Below, one piece after another: positions 17,324 to 29,400 of a stretch of DNA of 55,208 nucleotides. The stretch is from positions 1 through 55,208 of the forward strand of contig WIXG01000450.1 in assembly GCA_009869945.1 (NCBI GenBank). Direction: 5' to 3'. A program made the position numbers and the translations under genes. Every line of letters begins with the position of its first letter. Positions within the stretch are counted from its first letter, which is position 1. Below the pieces are notes generated by a model, which saw only the letters and a list, made by a program, of their open reading frames with translations, ran no database searches and was not told where the DNA came from. Origin of the DNA: Mesaphorura yosii. Taxonomy: Eukaryota; Arthropoda; Collembola; Poduromorpha; Tullbergiidae.

Positions 17324-19090
17324 CTACGGTAAAGTCTCGAACACGTATACAATCGCCACAACCGCAGAAAATGTCAACAGTGGGAGCAGAAAACAGAGGA
17401 CGACTGGAATTCTGCCCAGCCGATTGTAGCCGCGTCCGTGCTGGTACAGCGTCCGGCTGTTGGGTTGGCCTCCGCCTTGCTCAAAGTACTGGAAATAAAG
17501 CAGAAAAGCGGCTCCGAGCAGAATTGTCTTCAGTTTGATGTCCAAATTTTTGTCGAACCTCACACCTGCAATTCAAGGCGGTAAAGTTTAAAAGTCAAAG
17601 GCGGAAAAATTTAAAACTTGGCGTAAGCCTGAAGAACTTTTAATTAGCAAATTACCGAAATTATTCGCCGTCGTGTAAATATCCCGAACCGGTCCGGTCC
17701 ACTGCGTGCTGAATTTCCCGATTTGGGTCCTCCCGTCGGCGAGGAGGAGCGGGAAGTCGACGTTCTTCTTCAGGAAGTACGTGCCGTAGCACGCTGAGCC
17801 CTTCGGCCCTCGCACGATGTACAGAAGCTTCTCGTCCCCGTCAAACACGTCGTACCGTGGCGTCCAACAGTTGAGCTCCTCGCAGACTCGACCCCACAAC
17901 TCGCTCTCGTGATAAATCAACACTTGCGCCGCACCCTGGCAGAATCCCGGCTCGCCTTCGATGCTGCACACTTCCTTGTTCTTGAAATCTACAATGGAGA
18001 CAATGAAATTCTTCAAGTACGAGGCGCCGTAACGTGTCCAGAAGCCAGACATTTCTTTGGCAAAGTAAATTCGTTGGCCGAGGGAGTCGATCACTTCGTA
18101 TCGGTTCGGGACTCCATAAAAGACTGGAAGCGCAACAGAAAAATTAACTGCTCGCAAAATTAATGATCTAGCCAGCATCTGAAACTTACATGGCATCATT
18201 TCGTACGTCGACCGAATAAACAAATGCTCCGCGTACGCCAACACTTTGAGCTCGTCGATGACTTGTGGTTTGTGCCTCGTGCGCTCCACCATCAAGCTCG
18301 GAGGGACGGGAGCCATCGCTGGCTCCAGGATGTGATGCTCGTAGACTTCCGGGAGGCTCCGCATTCCAGGCAGGAACATGGTCACTTTGCTCTTAAGTTT
18401 ATCGTGTGCTGACGCTGCTCCCTTCGGGTAAGGCCGTCTGGTGGATGGATTTATGATGAGTAGGGACGCGGTTGGTTCCAGCCCGACACCGTAATCGTCC
18501 CTTTCATTCTCATTTCTTCCGACCGTCGCCACCACCGCCGACTTGCCACCCTTATCCAACTCCTTCGGCTTCATACTGCGACGATGGTGACAGTGGCCAG
18601 GGCCATGTGGATGCGACGGCTTGCTGGGTTTGGGATCGAAGAGCACTGAAGCCTCCGGGCCGTCGATGAACCCTTCCGAAGCGCCCTCGCTTTCGATCGT
18701 CTCGGTGGCCTCAGCCTTCTTATGGCGGTGGAGGAACGGACGCAGATGCTGAGGGCAATGTTTTTTATAAATTCCTGCGTCTGGGGCGTGGGTGTGGGTT
18801 TCGTCCATCGGAGGACCCCCAAACAGCCTCATCTTTGAAGACTGGCCTCTCAGGGCTTTGGGAGCTGCAGGTATAGCTGAATCGGGAGGTACATCGAATG
18901 TGTCCTTGATCTGTGGCTCCTCGACGTCTGCATTCGTGCCACTGGCAACGGACATGTCTTCTATGTCTTCATCTTCTTGCTTCTTCGTGAAGAACTTTAC
19001 GACGCCAGCATCCGCTGGAGGACCCGTCGGATCTGTAAGCCACCATCGCAATTCAACCCACGCAATTAATAAATCGGGGAAAATTTGCAT
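17324..19090 (-). CDS. Phospholipid scramblase (PLSCR family)
   Basis: PLSCR proteins are calcium-responsive membrane proteins linked to bidirectional movement of phospholipids; some members also act in the nucleus. Exons on the minus strand are 19090-18190, 18123-17656 and 17565-17324, giving 536 aa if translation starts at the ATG at 19090. The scramblase domain spans about 255-485, with PNRYEVIDSLGQRIYFAKE, then QWTGPVRDIYTTANNFGVRF and the membrane anchor LDIKLKTILLGAAFLLYFQY. Human PLSCR1 is about 318 aa. Here a long acidic and His-rich N-terminal extension (for example HPHGPGHCHH) replaces the usual PPxY-rich start. The cysteine cluster palmitoylated in PLSCR1 is not seen. A second hydrophobic segment (about 509-532) follows the usual end. 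The first exon is uncertain: an acceptor-like ttacag at 19033-19034 could instead splice from an upstream exon. Confidence 0.88.
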
Positions 19091-19807
19091 TGTCCGCTTT
19101 GTAATCGCCGAATTACTGGAATTACCGTTCAAATCTGAATTGAATTGAGTCCGCTCATTGTTGAGTTGAATTTGAGTTTCGAGATTCACTTTCTTTCTCG
19201 TACAAATGCAAATGATAAGAATTTATTCCGTAGCAGATGCTGGATTTCGGTTCCAGCGTAATTGAATTTGCAGATTATTCTTAGCCACGACCCCATCTCT
19301 GCCCTGCATGGGTCTGAATCTGATTTTGGAACGAATCCACGGCTCCACGTCACGGAAACTGGAGCAATCCAACAATCTAGGCTTGCATGGCATGCAAATT
19401 AAATGAACAGCACAGCACGCTAAATACGAAACACGATTTAATATCTCAAAAAAGTGTAATTTAATTTAAGTCCGTTCATGTTTATGACCTTTCACGAGGC
19501 TGAAGACGCCCACCTCATAAGTCCAGTGCAGTGCGATGATTTAGCATTCGCACGTTAATTAATTTAATTTCACATTTACGGGAAAGCATTAATTTATGCG
19601 AATAATCTCAGTGGCCCGTCACAGCAGGGCCGCATTTAATTTAATTGAGCAAACTCTCAGTAAACCTTGCGTTATGCCGGAAAGATTGAATACGAAGACA
19701 AAAGATGTTGCGAGACAAAGAATTTGCTATGCTGGACCGCGAGTTTTCGAGATCAGATGGGAGATGATCCGATAACGTGTAGCGTCGCGTGACGTGACGT
19801 GCTCGAA
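19091..19807. other. Divergent promoter region
   Basis: About 0.7 kb separates the PLSCR start (minus) from the next plus-strand transcript. Octamer motifs occur at 19083-19090 (minus orientation, abutting the PLSCR ATG), 19206-19213 and 19392-19399. No coding exon is supported here. Confidence 0.4.
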
Positions 19808-20231
19808 ATGAAGCGTTCAACACTTCGTTCATTCGGCTTCAGTTGCGCTGTGGATTGTGGTTCACTGCACTCTCGCCTCTTATCTGTTGAGTTGACTGTT
19901 GATTATAGCGTCATTCTCAATCCGTTTGATTTGGAAGTTCGTGTGGAGGCAGCGTGGCTAATAACTTGGACAATTTTGATTGCAGTTGTGTTGTGGAGAT
20001 TTTGTACTGATTTGGTAAGTTACTTGTCTATATTTTAAATTTTTTCTATTCATCCCAGATTAGATTAGCAGCGTTGCTTTTAGTTTTTGGAGAACAAACT
20101 GAATGTAATTAATCAAGACGGGATTTGAGAGCGTTTAGTGACTTCGTGTTGTTAGCTTTCGAAAATCGAAGTAGCTTTAAGCTTTAACTAATAGTTTGTC
20201 TATTTAGAGGACCAGTCCATTTGCATTGTGA
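19808..20231 (+). CDS. Candidate small single-pass membrane protein in the leader of the next gene
   Basis: An ATG at 19808 opens a frame that runs to a good 5' splice site at 20015 (TTG|GTAAGT). Joining to a 3' splice site at 20207 (gtctatttag) adds the residues RTSPFAL and a TGA at 20229-20231. The product is about 76 aa with one strong hydrophobic segment near its C-terminus (AWLITWTILIAVVLWRF), followed by a short tail. The stop lies 27 nt upstream of, and in the same frame as, the ATG of the downstream protein, so both ORFs would sit on one mRNA. I recognise no family. It could be a real small protein, a regulatory upstream ORF or chance. Confidence 0.35.
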
Positions 20232-20258
20232 GGAAATTCGCCGGAGAACTGGAGTAGA

Positions 20259-21395
20259 ATGCCAACGAGAAGAAAGTCAAGAAAATCGGGGAAAAAATCT
20301 CAGGCTGCTGCGTGAGCTTCACATTTGTAGAACAACTTGATTAAAAATTTAAATTGATTGAATTTCCTAACGATTTCTCCCAATTGTGTATGTTCAGTGG
20401 TCAACCTAAGCTTGACATTGCTGGTGGAGAAGCTGCTGGCATTCTGGAGTTCAGTTTTGGATACGATGTCTGGAAAAATATTAGGAAGGTGGCAGAGGAG
20501 AATCTCAAGCTTCCCGGTTCGGGAGATCAAGACGATATTGCTGCCGCTGGTGGTGGACAACAAGAGCAGGCTGGCTATAGCTCCGGTTTCTTCAACGGAA
20601 TGTTCGATAATGGTGAACCGAGTGAGCTGTTTGATACTCCGTTGTTTCAACCGGATGCTGAGGGTTCTAACGGCGGAGGGGATGGGTTTGGACTGTCGTA
20701 CGATGAACAATTGGAGAGGGATGAAGACTTAATCTGTCCCAAATGCAAGAGCCCGTCACTGATCTGGGTTAAAAACTTTCTGCAGTACGAGAGGAAGTGG
20801 TACGGAGTTTTGTTCCAGCTCTGCCGGGATTGGAAAGTAAGATTCATTGCAAAAAGTTGTTGGCGTTTTTGAGTTTGTAGAATTATAACAATTTTGATTT
20901 TGTCATTTTTTGGCATTGCAGTGCGCAAAATTCACTGGAAAAATTAAGAGAACTCAGGCGCCGGCATTTCTGAGTGATACTGACACAACGAGATTCGGTC
21001 CCCCAATCTGGACTGATGAGGGCTTGAAATATGCGGAAGAAATGGAGGCGCTGGGCAAACCCTGGTTGCCAGCAATTATGGATCAGCTTGAGGACGCGAA
21101 CTCCCAACTGGGTGATAATAGAGGTGGTGGTTCAGCATCGGAGCTAGGCCTAGGTGATGAAATTGACGTTCGCAAAGAACTGGCCAATCTTAAGTTGGAC
21201 AAGGACGTTCAAGATATGGTGGACGCAGCTCTTGGATACGATCCCGACATGGGACTCCCAAACCCGTTTGCTCATCCATTCGACTTGGAGGGAGTCCGTG
21301 CATTGACTGGAATGCCGGACTCGGAACTGATTAAGAATTTGCATGAGGTGTTTCCGGAGGGGATCCCGAACCTCGCTCGCACTCTTGGAGTCTAG
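20259..21395 (+). CDS. Uncharacterised CxxC (zinc-ribbon-like) protein
   Basis: I do not recognise this family. Exons are 20259-20311, 20398-20836 and 20922-21395, with 86- and 85-nt introns, giving 321 aa. The N-terminus is strongly basic (MPTRRKSRKSGKKSQ), like a nuclear or nucleolar signal. After an acidic, Gly/Asp-rich region comes ICPKCKSPSLIWV, and a second pair of cysteines sits at FQLCRDWKC, interrupted by intron 2. The spacing would suit a single four-cysteine zinc site. The C-terminal part is predicted helical and acidic (DVRKELANLKLDKDVQDMVD) and ends NLARTLGV. All three exons are in phase with canonical splice sites and a poly(A) signal follows, so the gene looks real even though its role is unknown. 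The ATG at 20259 lies just after the stop of an upstream small ORF. Confidence 0.75.
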
Positions 21396-22388
21396 TAATC
21401 AGTAATTTCTGGACAAACTTCTGCTACTGCTACTTTTTAAAAAAATTATTAACGTTAAAGTGAAACCTAATTAGAGAAAGACACAATGTTCTAATTTTCA
21501 TTATTCAGCTATTTTTTATATTTTGTTGAGGCTTTTGGAGATTTTGAGTGAAGTCAGAATAAAATTGCTGAGTTTTGCGTGAATTGGGTGAGTATTTCAT
21601 CTGATTATGCGATTAGATTATCACAATTACGACAATTAGCATAACAGCGGTTCGAGCTCTTTTCAGCACCTCGAGCGTGCCGTGCCACTGATCGGTGCTA
21701 CTTTTACGCCCTCTAAGCTTGCGATTGACCAGCTTTTGCACAAGAGCTCAAGAATGAGGTACAGAAAAGATAAGTATTACATAAGATCGTTCATCATCAT
21801 CTGGCAACACAGCACACAATTCACCATACCAGCAGTTCTTCCTGCTCCTGCTGGTATCTTGTTTCGTGTATCGTTCGATTCAGGCAAGCAAGCAGGCGAC
21901 AATCCACGATTCACGACTCGCGATCACGAGCACAGGAAGAGCTCTTGGATTTCATATGGCACTTGCATTGGCAAATTCTCTTGGAGCTTCGAACTATAGC
22001 AGCAGCAGCAGTACCAAGCACACTAGCAGCAATAACAGTAAGTAAGTTACATGAGTATTAATTTATTTATGATCTTCTCTCATTTGAGTCAATCATTTTC
22101 GTATTCGTGAAAAGTAGGAGCAGCAGCAGCAACTGTACAAGAAATCGATCCACCCCTTCTTCCTTTGAACTTTCGTGTGTACAGTTACAGTTACAAGTTG
22201 TTATCATTAAATTAATTGGAGTACGAATACGAGACTGACTGGACTGGAGTATTCATCAAGCGTAGTAGCCTGGTCACCGAATCGAATTCAACCTGGTTCT
22301 GCTTGGACTGTGGACCGTGGACCCTGAACCTGAACTGAAGAGATAAACAAAGAAAGCCGAAGCCAGGCAATAGGAGATAAGGCGAATA
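21396..22388 (+). other. 3' UTR of the CxxC gene and region upstream of MRPL55
   Basis: The CxxC gene 3' UTR runs to a signal at 21558-21563. The remainder upstream of MRPL55 contains CAG-type trinucleotide runs (about 21998-22012 and 22120) but no exon that joins in frame to MRPL55. Its 5' UTR may extend into it. Confidence 0.4.
21558..21563 (+). terminator. Polyadenylation signal of the CxxC protein gene
   Basis: AATAAA lies about 160 nt after the TAG stop and before the upstream region of MRPL55. Confidence 0.55.
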
Positions 22389-23084
22389 ATGTGTTCATGG
22401 ACCAAACTCTTGACCAGGTCACGTAGTAGCAGCATCAGCATCAATACAGTCAACTTCGGGGGTGCTACAACTGTATTCAAGTCTTGGCTGAGTTCGAATA
22501 CGGCATCGATCACACGAATCAACCGTCACCAATACCTAAGGCAGTGCCCGACATTGCTGGTCAATCCCGATGGGTCAACTATAACAATCAGATACCACGA
22601 ACCGAGAAAAATAATCAAGGTGAGTCTGAAATAGTGAAGTTAAGGAATACTAGAATTATAATTCAGAAGGCAGAGCGATTTCAATACGCATATCCAGTTC
22701 TAAGAAAAAGTCGAACAGAAGAGCCACGCGTACGCGTGCTAAAATCGATCGATAACTGCTACTTTTAGTAATGATGAATTAATAATGACCTGAATTCGGC
22801 TCGTGCATGTGCTAAGTGCTAGACAGTGCTAGCTAAAAGCTGGGCAAAACTCGTGTCGAGCTGGAACCGGAAATACACAGCCAAACGTTTAATAACTCTG
22901 TATTAATTCTGTTGCGGGTGTTTCATTTTTACTTCAGCTTCCTCTCGACCTGTCAAAAGTTTCTGAGGAAGAACGCAAGATTCTGCTCGAGCGTAGGAAA
23001 CCCAAGACCAAAGTCAAAGTGGAGGATGACATCGACGAAATCAGCTTTGACTCACAAAAATATTTGAAGTTTGTAAAGAAGTAA
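22389..23084 (+). CDS. MRPL55: Mitochondrial ribosomal protein L55 (mL55)
   Basis: mL55 is a metazoan-specific component of the mitochondrial large ribosomal subunit. Exons are 22389-22619 and 22938-23084, joined in phase 0 by a 318-nt intron, giving 125 aa (human about 128). The N-terminus is basic and serine-rich ([15 protein letters not shown]), consistent with a mitochondrial targeting sequence. The family core is plain: [19 protein letters not shown] and [19 protein letters not shown], followed across the splice by [20 protein letters not shown]. It ends in a basic tail (YLKFVKK). The start is the first in-frame ATG with A at -3. An overlapping frame of exon 1 is also open and misleading, but it does not join exon 2 in phase. 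Confidence 0.9.
22725..22738. repeat. Perfect 14-bp palindrome in the MRPL55 intron
   Basis: CACGCGTACGCGTG reads the same on both strands. It contains two CACGCG/CGCGTG elements. Confidence 0.7.
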
Positions 23085-23319
23085 TTCAAATTCAGTTCTA
23101 GTGAAATTGTGAGTAGGTCGTTACATAGACTAATAAGATATTTCATTGTAGTGCAGTGACGTAGACACGTAGAACTTATTCCTAACAATTATGTACAAAT
23201 TAGTAGCAAATTGTCAAACTCTGCATTAAGCGGAAGTCATCCGTGTGGGCATCCTGAAACTCCTGTTCTAAGGTAATGAACTAAGCTTTTGTACTTCGTT
23301 ATGTTGAGCTTTGACCTAG

Positions 23320-23325
23320 AATAAA
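23320..23325 (+). terminator. Polyadenylation signal of MRPL55
   Basis: AATAAA lies 235 nt after the MRPL55 stop and only about 130 nt before the first recognisable ARIP4 exon. Confidence 0.55.
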
Positions 23326-23466
23326 GTTGCGAGTAGTGCTTTGGCTTCTCATTTGCGTTATCGTTTATTTCCATGCATAATTAATTCTTATTCTTATACA
23401 TGCTTTTGCATTCCGGATGGCGATTGCAAATAAATAAACAATCGAATTTCTGCAGGTTTCAGCAAA

Positions 23467-26400
23467 ATGGCGACAGAAGTAGATTCAAATCATGTCCTTG
23501 AGGCCGGGCCCGACGAGCCGCAAGTTAAAAGGCGGAGAATGTCCTTGGATGAAACAGAACATGGCGAGGATACAGACAACGGAGCAGCATTAAGTGAAGA
23601 GGAAGATTCGTTAGAAGATTTGCTGGAGCCCACCACGAACGAGAATGAAGACGAAGATGAAAGGTAATTCCACACCTGCTGCTACTGCTTTGACTTGAAT
23701 ATCGGCGTCCAACTACAATGTGATTTCAAGGTGGCAAAAAATCATGATTTTTTTTGTTAAATATTCCGATTTTTTCAAAAGCACACATTTCCGCCGATTT
23801 TGGCAAGTGAAGACCAATTTTTCCCATCAAAGTTGGCGCAAATGAAGCGCCCGACTCAAATTCTACATAGGTACACCCCAGATTTGAGGGGATTTGCAAA
23901 AATACGTTGAAATTTTTTTTCCAAGTTGGTCCATGCACTCGGTTTTAGAGGGAAATATGCCGAAAATTTGACGAATAGATGGGATTTTTTCGATTTGATA
24001 ATTATCATGATTTTTTCCTCGGATGTGATTTGATTCAGAATATCGTCGGACAAAGTTACAAAAGAGGCTGCGGTGGATGAGGATGGTGGCGGCGGAGGCG
24101 CAGAAAAAGCAGAAGAACAAAAGGAAGCTGACTCAAACGAAGACACTGAAGAAGTCGTCAAATCCAAGTCCATGGTGGCATCCGCCAAATCTAAACAACC
24201 CAAACCCGTAAAGAAGAAGAAAGTAAAGAAGAAATCAATCCATCGAAAAGACATCCGCCAAATCATGACAGTCGATCAGCTGGACGAAGAAACGCTGGCA
24301 GCTCAAAAGGAGGAAGCTGAGCGATTGCAAAGAATCGCCGAAAAGCAGCAAAATCTTCGACAAGTGCAGGCTGCGTCGGCATCTCTGATGCCCGTCTCCT
24401 TCGAGGATGCTCTGAATGGAATTGCTGACGCTGATGGAGAGGACGGCGACGGCGGAATGACATTGAGCTTATCAGATCTGTATGACGACTTGGAAATTCC
24501 TTCCGTAACTCCTGACGAGGGAGAGCGAGAGCGCGGAAGAGACCAAAGAACAAGTTTGGACCAAATTAAGGAAGAAGAAACGCCACAACCTGAAGTACAA
24601 ATCGAGCATGAAGTCTTCACGCTTTCGTCCGACGACGAAGAACCGCCGCGACTGCCAACTAATTCCGTTTCCGTTTCTACTTCTGGCGAAGAGGGGCCAA
24701 ATAGAACCGACTACGATAATTTTTGTAGGAGTCACACGGGCGGAGGAGTCGTCTTCGAGGCGAGCGGAGGAAACGTGAACGCGAGTGTCATTACGTTAGA
24801 CGACGAAGAACCCTCGCTTACGAAGCCTAAACCGACGTTGCAGGTGCAGACACAAGGCGACAGCGACGACGATTGCATGGTGATCAGCCCTCCGCCGTCC
24901 GATCACGAAGAAGACAAGGACGACGAAGTCATAAACGTCCCGGACGAGTTTGGGCGCGTTCTCGTCAATATCGGCCACCCTGAAAGTGATCCGGATATTT
25001 TCCTTCCTCCGAGAATTGCAGAAGCGATGAAACCACATCAGGTAAGAAAAAAATATAAATCAATTTATAATCAGTTTGGCGCATTTTCGAATTATTTTCG
25101 ATTGTTGATTATTCTTTTTTAGATTGGAGGCGTTCGATTTCTGTACGACAATCTCGTCGAGTCGCTGGAACGATTCGAGAACTCGTCGGGCTTCGGCTGC
25201 ATCGTCGCCCATTCGATGGGCCTCGGAAAAACTATTCAAGCCGCTGCGTTCTGCGAAATTTTTATTCGCTGCACGACGGCTCGGACTGTGCTCGTCATTG
25301 TTCCTATCAACACGATTCAAAACTGGTCTCACGAATTCAACTTTTGGCTCCCGACCGAAGTGAACTCCTCCGCACTGAACGGCAATGGCAAACGGAAAGT
25401 TCCGCAGGCAAAAAAGTTGGTGAGCTTAGGCTTAGGCATGGAAGAAAATTCTCCAAGCTCTGACCAAGGCGAGAGCGTGCGGTCACCAGAAGAAGCCAAA
25501 CCGAAAAGGCTGAATTTATTCGTTCTCAACGAAACGATCAAGACGCTCGAGTCCCGAGAGAAAATCATTTCAGAGTGGGGCCGAGAAGGAGGAGTGCTCC
25601 TGATTGGCTACGAAATGTATAGAATGCTGGCGTTGAGAAAGCTTAAGAAGGGCGCAAAGAAAAAGACGACGGCCTTCGTGTTTCCAGAATGTCGAGATGA
25701 AGCCAGCGAGCAAAATGAGCTGCTCGACAGGATTCACAGGAGCTTAGTACGTCCAGGACCTGATCTTGTGATTTGCGACGAGGGGCATCGAATTAAGAAT
25801 AGCGGAGCCAGCATTTCTCAGGCGCTCAAGGCCATCAGGACACGGCGACGAGTTGTGCTAACAGGTTAGGCCCAATTTTCTTAATATGCCAAAATAGATC
25901 ACCGGAATCGGGAAACTTTCACTTGTTTCATTTTAGGGTACCCTTTACAAAATAATTTAATGGAATATTGGTGCATGGTAGACTTTATTCGACCAAATTA
26001 CTTGGGTAAGAAAATTCTTCAGTACTTCAAGCATATGCGTGGTTATATTGCAAGTGAACTGACCTTCTGACATTCGGCCTTTGCAGGAACCAAGGCTGAA
26101 TTTTCAAACATGTTTGAGCGACCAATTAGCAATGGCCAATGCGCCGATTCGACCCCGCAAGACAGGCGGCTGATGCAGTTTAGATCGCACGTTCTGCATT
26201 CCCTCCTGCAAGGTTTTGTTCAGCGGAAGTCGCACGCTGTTCTCAAACGCGCACTTCCCCCAAAACAAGAGCATGTATTCCTCGTGAAAATGAGCCCGAT
26301 TCAGTTCAAACTGTACAAAGAGTACATAAATTACATTCAGCAGCAAGTCAACATGGGCCACTCTACTCCGAACCCCATCAAAGCCTTCGCGGTCTGCTCC

Positions 26401-29400
26401 AAACTCTGGAACCACCCCGACGTGCTGTACAGAGTCATGAAGAAGAAACAGAGCGTCCTGCTCGACGATCTGGAGCTCGAAGATTTGGCGGATGAAGTGA
26501 AGAAATTGAAGAAGACTACGAAATCCACGTCCGCCTCTGCACTGGACTACCCGTACAATTCTTCGCCGAGCAACAGCAACAGCGATAGCTTATTTAATGG
26601 GCGAGAGTGCATTTTCTCTGGCGCCGGGTCAGGCTCAGGCTTGAGTTTTGGCGCGGGAGAGAATTCAAATTCGCGGAAGGACGGCGGCAACAGCAAGCAG
26701 GCTCAAGACAGCTTAATTTCACTCGAGTGGGCTTCGTCGTGCTTTCAAGATTACACTCCCGGTGTGCTGGAGAATGGAACCAAATTTCAGCTTCTGTTTG
26801 TCATCATCGAGGAGACTCTCGCAGTCGATGATAAGTTGCTCATCTTTTCCCAAAGTCTTCTAACTCTGGATTTAATCGAAACGTTCCTGTACGCGAAATA
26901 CGAGTGGAAGAAGGGGCAGCATTATTTCAGACTGGATGGGAGCACACAGGGCTTAGAAAGAGAAAAACTGATAAACGAGTTCAATGGCCGTCACAGGGCG
27001 AGCGTGTTTCTAGTGTCTACGAAGGCTGGAAGTTTAGGAGTCAATTTAGTCGGTGCCAATCGCGTTGTCGTTTTTGACGCTTCTTGGAATCCGTGCCATG
27101 ACTGCCAGGCGGTTTGCAGAGTTTACAGGTAAGTTAAGTTTTAGCTGTTCCGCTTTAAAATTACGAAATGAAGTTATGAATTCTACTTCTTGTTTGTTCT
27201 TCAGATACGGCCAGAAGAAACCTTGTCAGATTTACCGTTTTGTAACTGACTACACGCTGGAGAAACAAATCTACGATCGCCAAATACACAAAGGCGGGAT
27301 GGCCAATCGTGTCGTCGACGAAATGAATCCTGACTCGCATTTCAACTCCAAAGAGCTGCTTTCCACATTGTTACTTGAAATCCGGGACTTGGAGAGGAGT
27401 CAGAACGAAACCGTTCAGCACGGCGTCGGCGCCGACGAAGTGGCGAAATATTCGGATGACGTGATTCGAACTCTACTGCGCAAATGCGGGGAGAAAATCA
27501 CACGCAAGCCGTTCGAGCACGAGTCTTTGCTTATTGATAGAAAGGAAAAGAAGTTGTCAGCAGCAGAACGGCGACTTGCGCTGAGGAATTACGAAATCGA
27601 GAAAAAAGCACATGCGAATTACCCGAACGGAATCGGCCGAGGGCCGAATCACACTTCCGGCGGCGGAATCGTGTATTCTGGACTGTCTGGCGAGGCGGGC
27701 AGCGGCAGCGGCTGGAACAGCAGCTCCTCCCCGTTGGCGTCTTCAAGTTATTCGAGCTACGCAAACGCTTACGGCAGAGACAGAGACAGCCTCGCAAAAC
27801 CAGTCGCAAGCATTCGACCTTATCAGCGAGGAGGAATCTACGACCAGGATTCACTTGCCATGGTTCCAAACAAGAAACCCGCAGGGAGCAATATGAATTG
27901 GTCGGCCGTCATCGAAGATCTGCGAAGGCGCGGTGTGCTGACGACGCAAGTGATCAAATTGCGAAAGAATTACGTCATGCCCAACCCGAGAGGAGGAAGT
28001 GACGTTTACCTCCGGCCTGGTGACAAGATTGAACTGATTCGAGCGAGACGATGCAGCTACATCCGACTGGCCAGTGGACAATTCATGGCGATGAGACACG
28101 GAAGCCGTGGATTCACATTCCTGGACACAATTCCATTCTCGCAGCAGTTGAACAGCGAACAGCTAACCTTTTTTCTCAGTTCGTTCCTCGGAGAAATCTC
28201 GGCCGAGTACGCGGCACGGCATTTGTACCACCAGTCGCCGTTGACGTACAGCTCGCCGGCACTGTCATCTTCTACAGCTGCAGCGGCCGCGTCATCGTCA
28301 TCGTCTGCGTCGAGCAGCAGTTCAAGATTTAACACCAGCAGATATGAAAATTTTAGCCACAGCCACGGTCGTGGTGGTCATGAAAAGCCGCCCGTCTCGT
28401 TTCCACTTCCGCCCAGCCTGCCGTATGGCTCTTACTCGTCGAATCAAAATGTGCGTCTTAGCAGTCAGCATCTAAACTCCAGCGGTGGAGGCGTCCGCAT
28501 TTGGCTGAAGGATCACATTGAAAACTCGGCCGCGGCTCGTCGATCTGCCACCGGAAGCAGCGGTAGCAACAGTCTTGTTCCTGATATGGAACTGATCAAG
28601 ATCGGGTTAGGGTCCAGTTCTGCTTCGGGCTCAAGCTCAGGCTCCGGATCGTCGAGGGGCAGCAGTACGCAAAGTTTCTCACGACATAACGACAGCGGTG
28701 GCTCTTACTTTAATTCAGGTCCAAGATTTCCTTCTCCAAGCAGAAGCAGAAATGGCGGGCATGAACAATTACCGGCGCCGGACCACCATCACGACCATGA
28801 CGTCGACCTCGACCAAATTAGTATTATGAATGCAAACAGTTCAACTTCGGGCTCAGGCTCATATCTTCCTGATGGACTTGTAGATTCCTCGACAAGCGGG
28901 ACCGGAAACGGGAGCGGGAACCATTCAATGAATTCAATTTCCGACCTGGCAAGGTTGCTGGCGCAGACGCCTCCACGTTATGGCCCCGGCAGTGTCAATG
29001 GCCATGGACACGGCCCTCACAGTTCCCGGGGCTTCTCCCAACACCACCAGCAGCAGGACTTTGACGAAAGTTATTTGACCCATTCGAACTCGCGCGCGTC
29101 TTCGTCTGGCGCAATGAGCCGGAGCCGTTATCTATCTTTTGACCCGGACGTCATGCCGCCTGAGCCGCCAGAAATGGAAATCATGAAGATCGGCGTCTCA
29201 CGCTCTGGAGTCGGAACTTCGAACGGACACAACAACCCTGACTTGTACTCAGACTTCAACTACAACGACGCCCACGCTGACCCAAGCAATCAAAATCTTC
29301 GACCCCACCAGTATTTCGTTGACGAGCCGCCACCGCCGCCCGTCGACGTCCGCGCCGATGCCGTCAACCTTAGCAATAATGATAGTTTAGCGTTACCCCA

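Noticed and set aside
21957..22035. Possible exon starting MALALANSLG upstream of MRPL55, with a good donor
   Set aside because: It joins only to a frame of the next exon ([11 protein letters not shown]...) that does not continue in phase into the final exon. The MRPL55 frame explains both exons fully.
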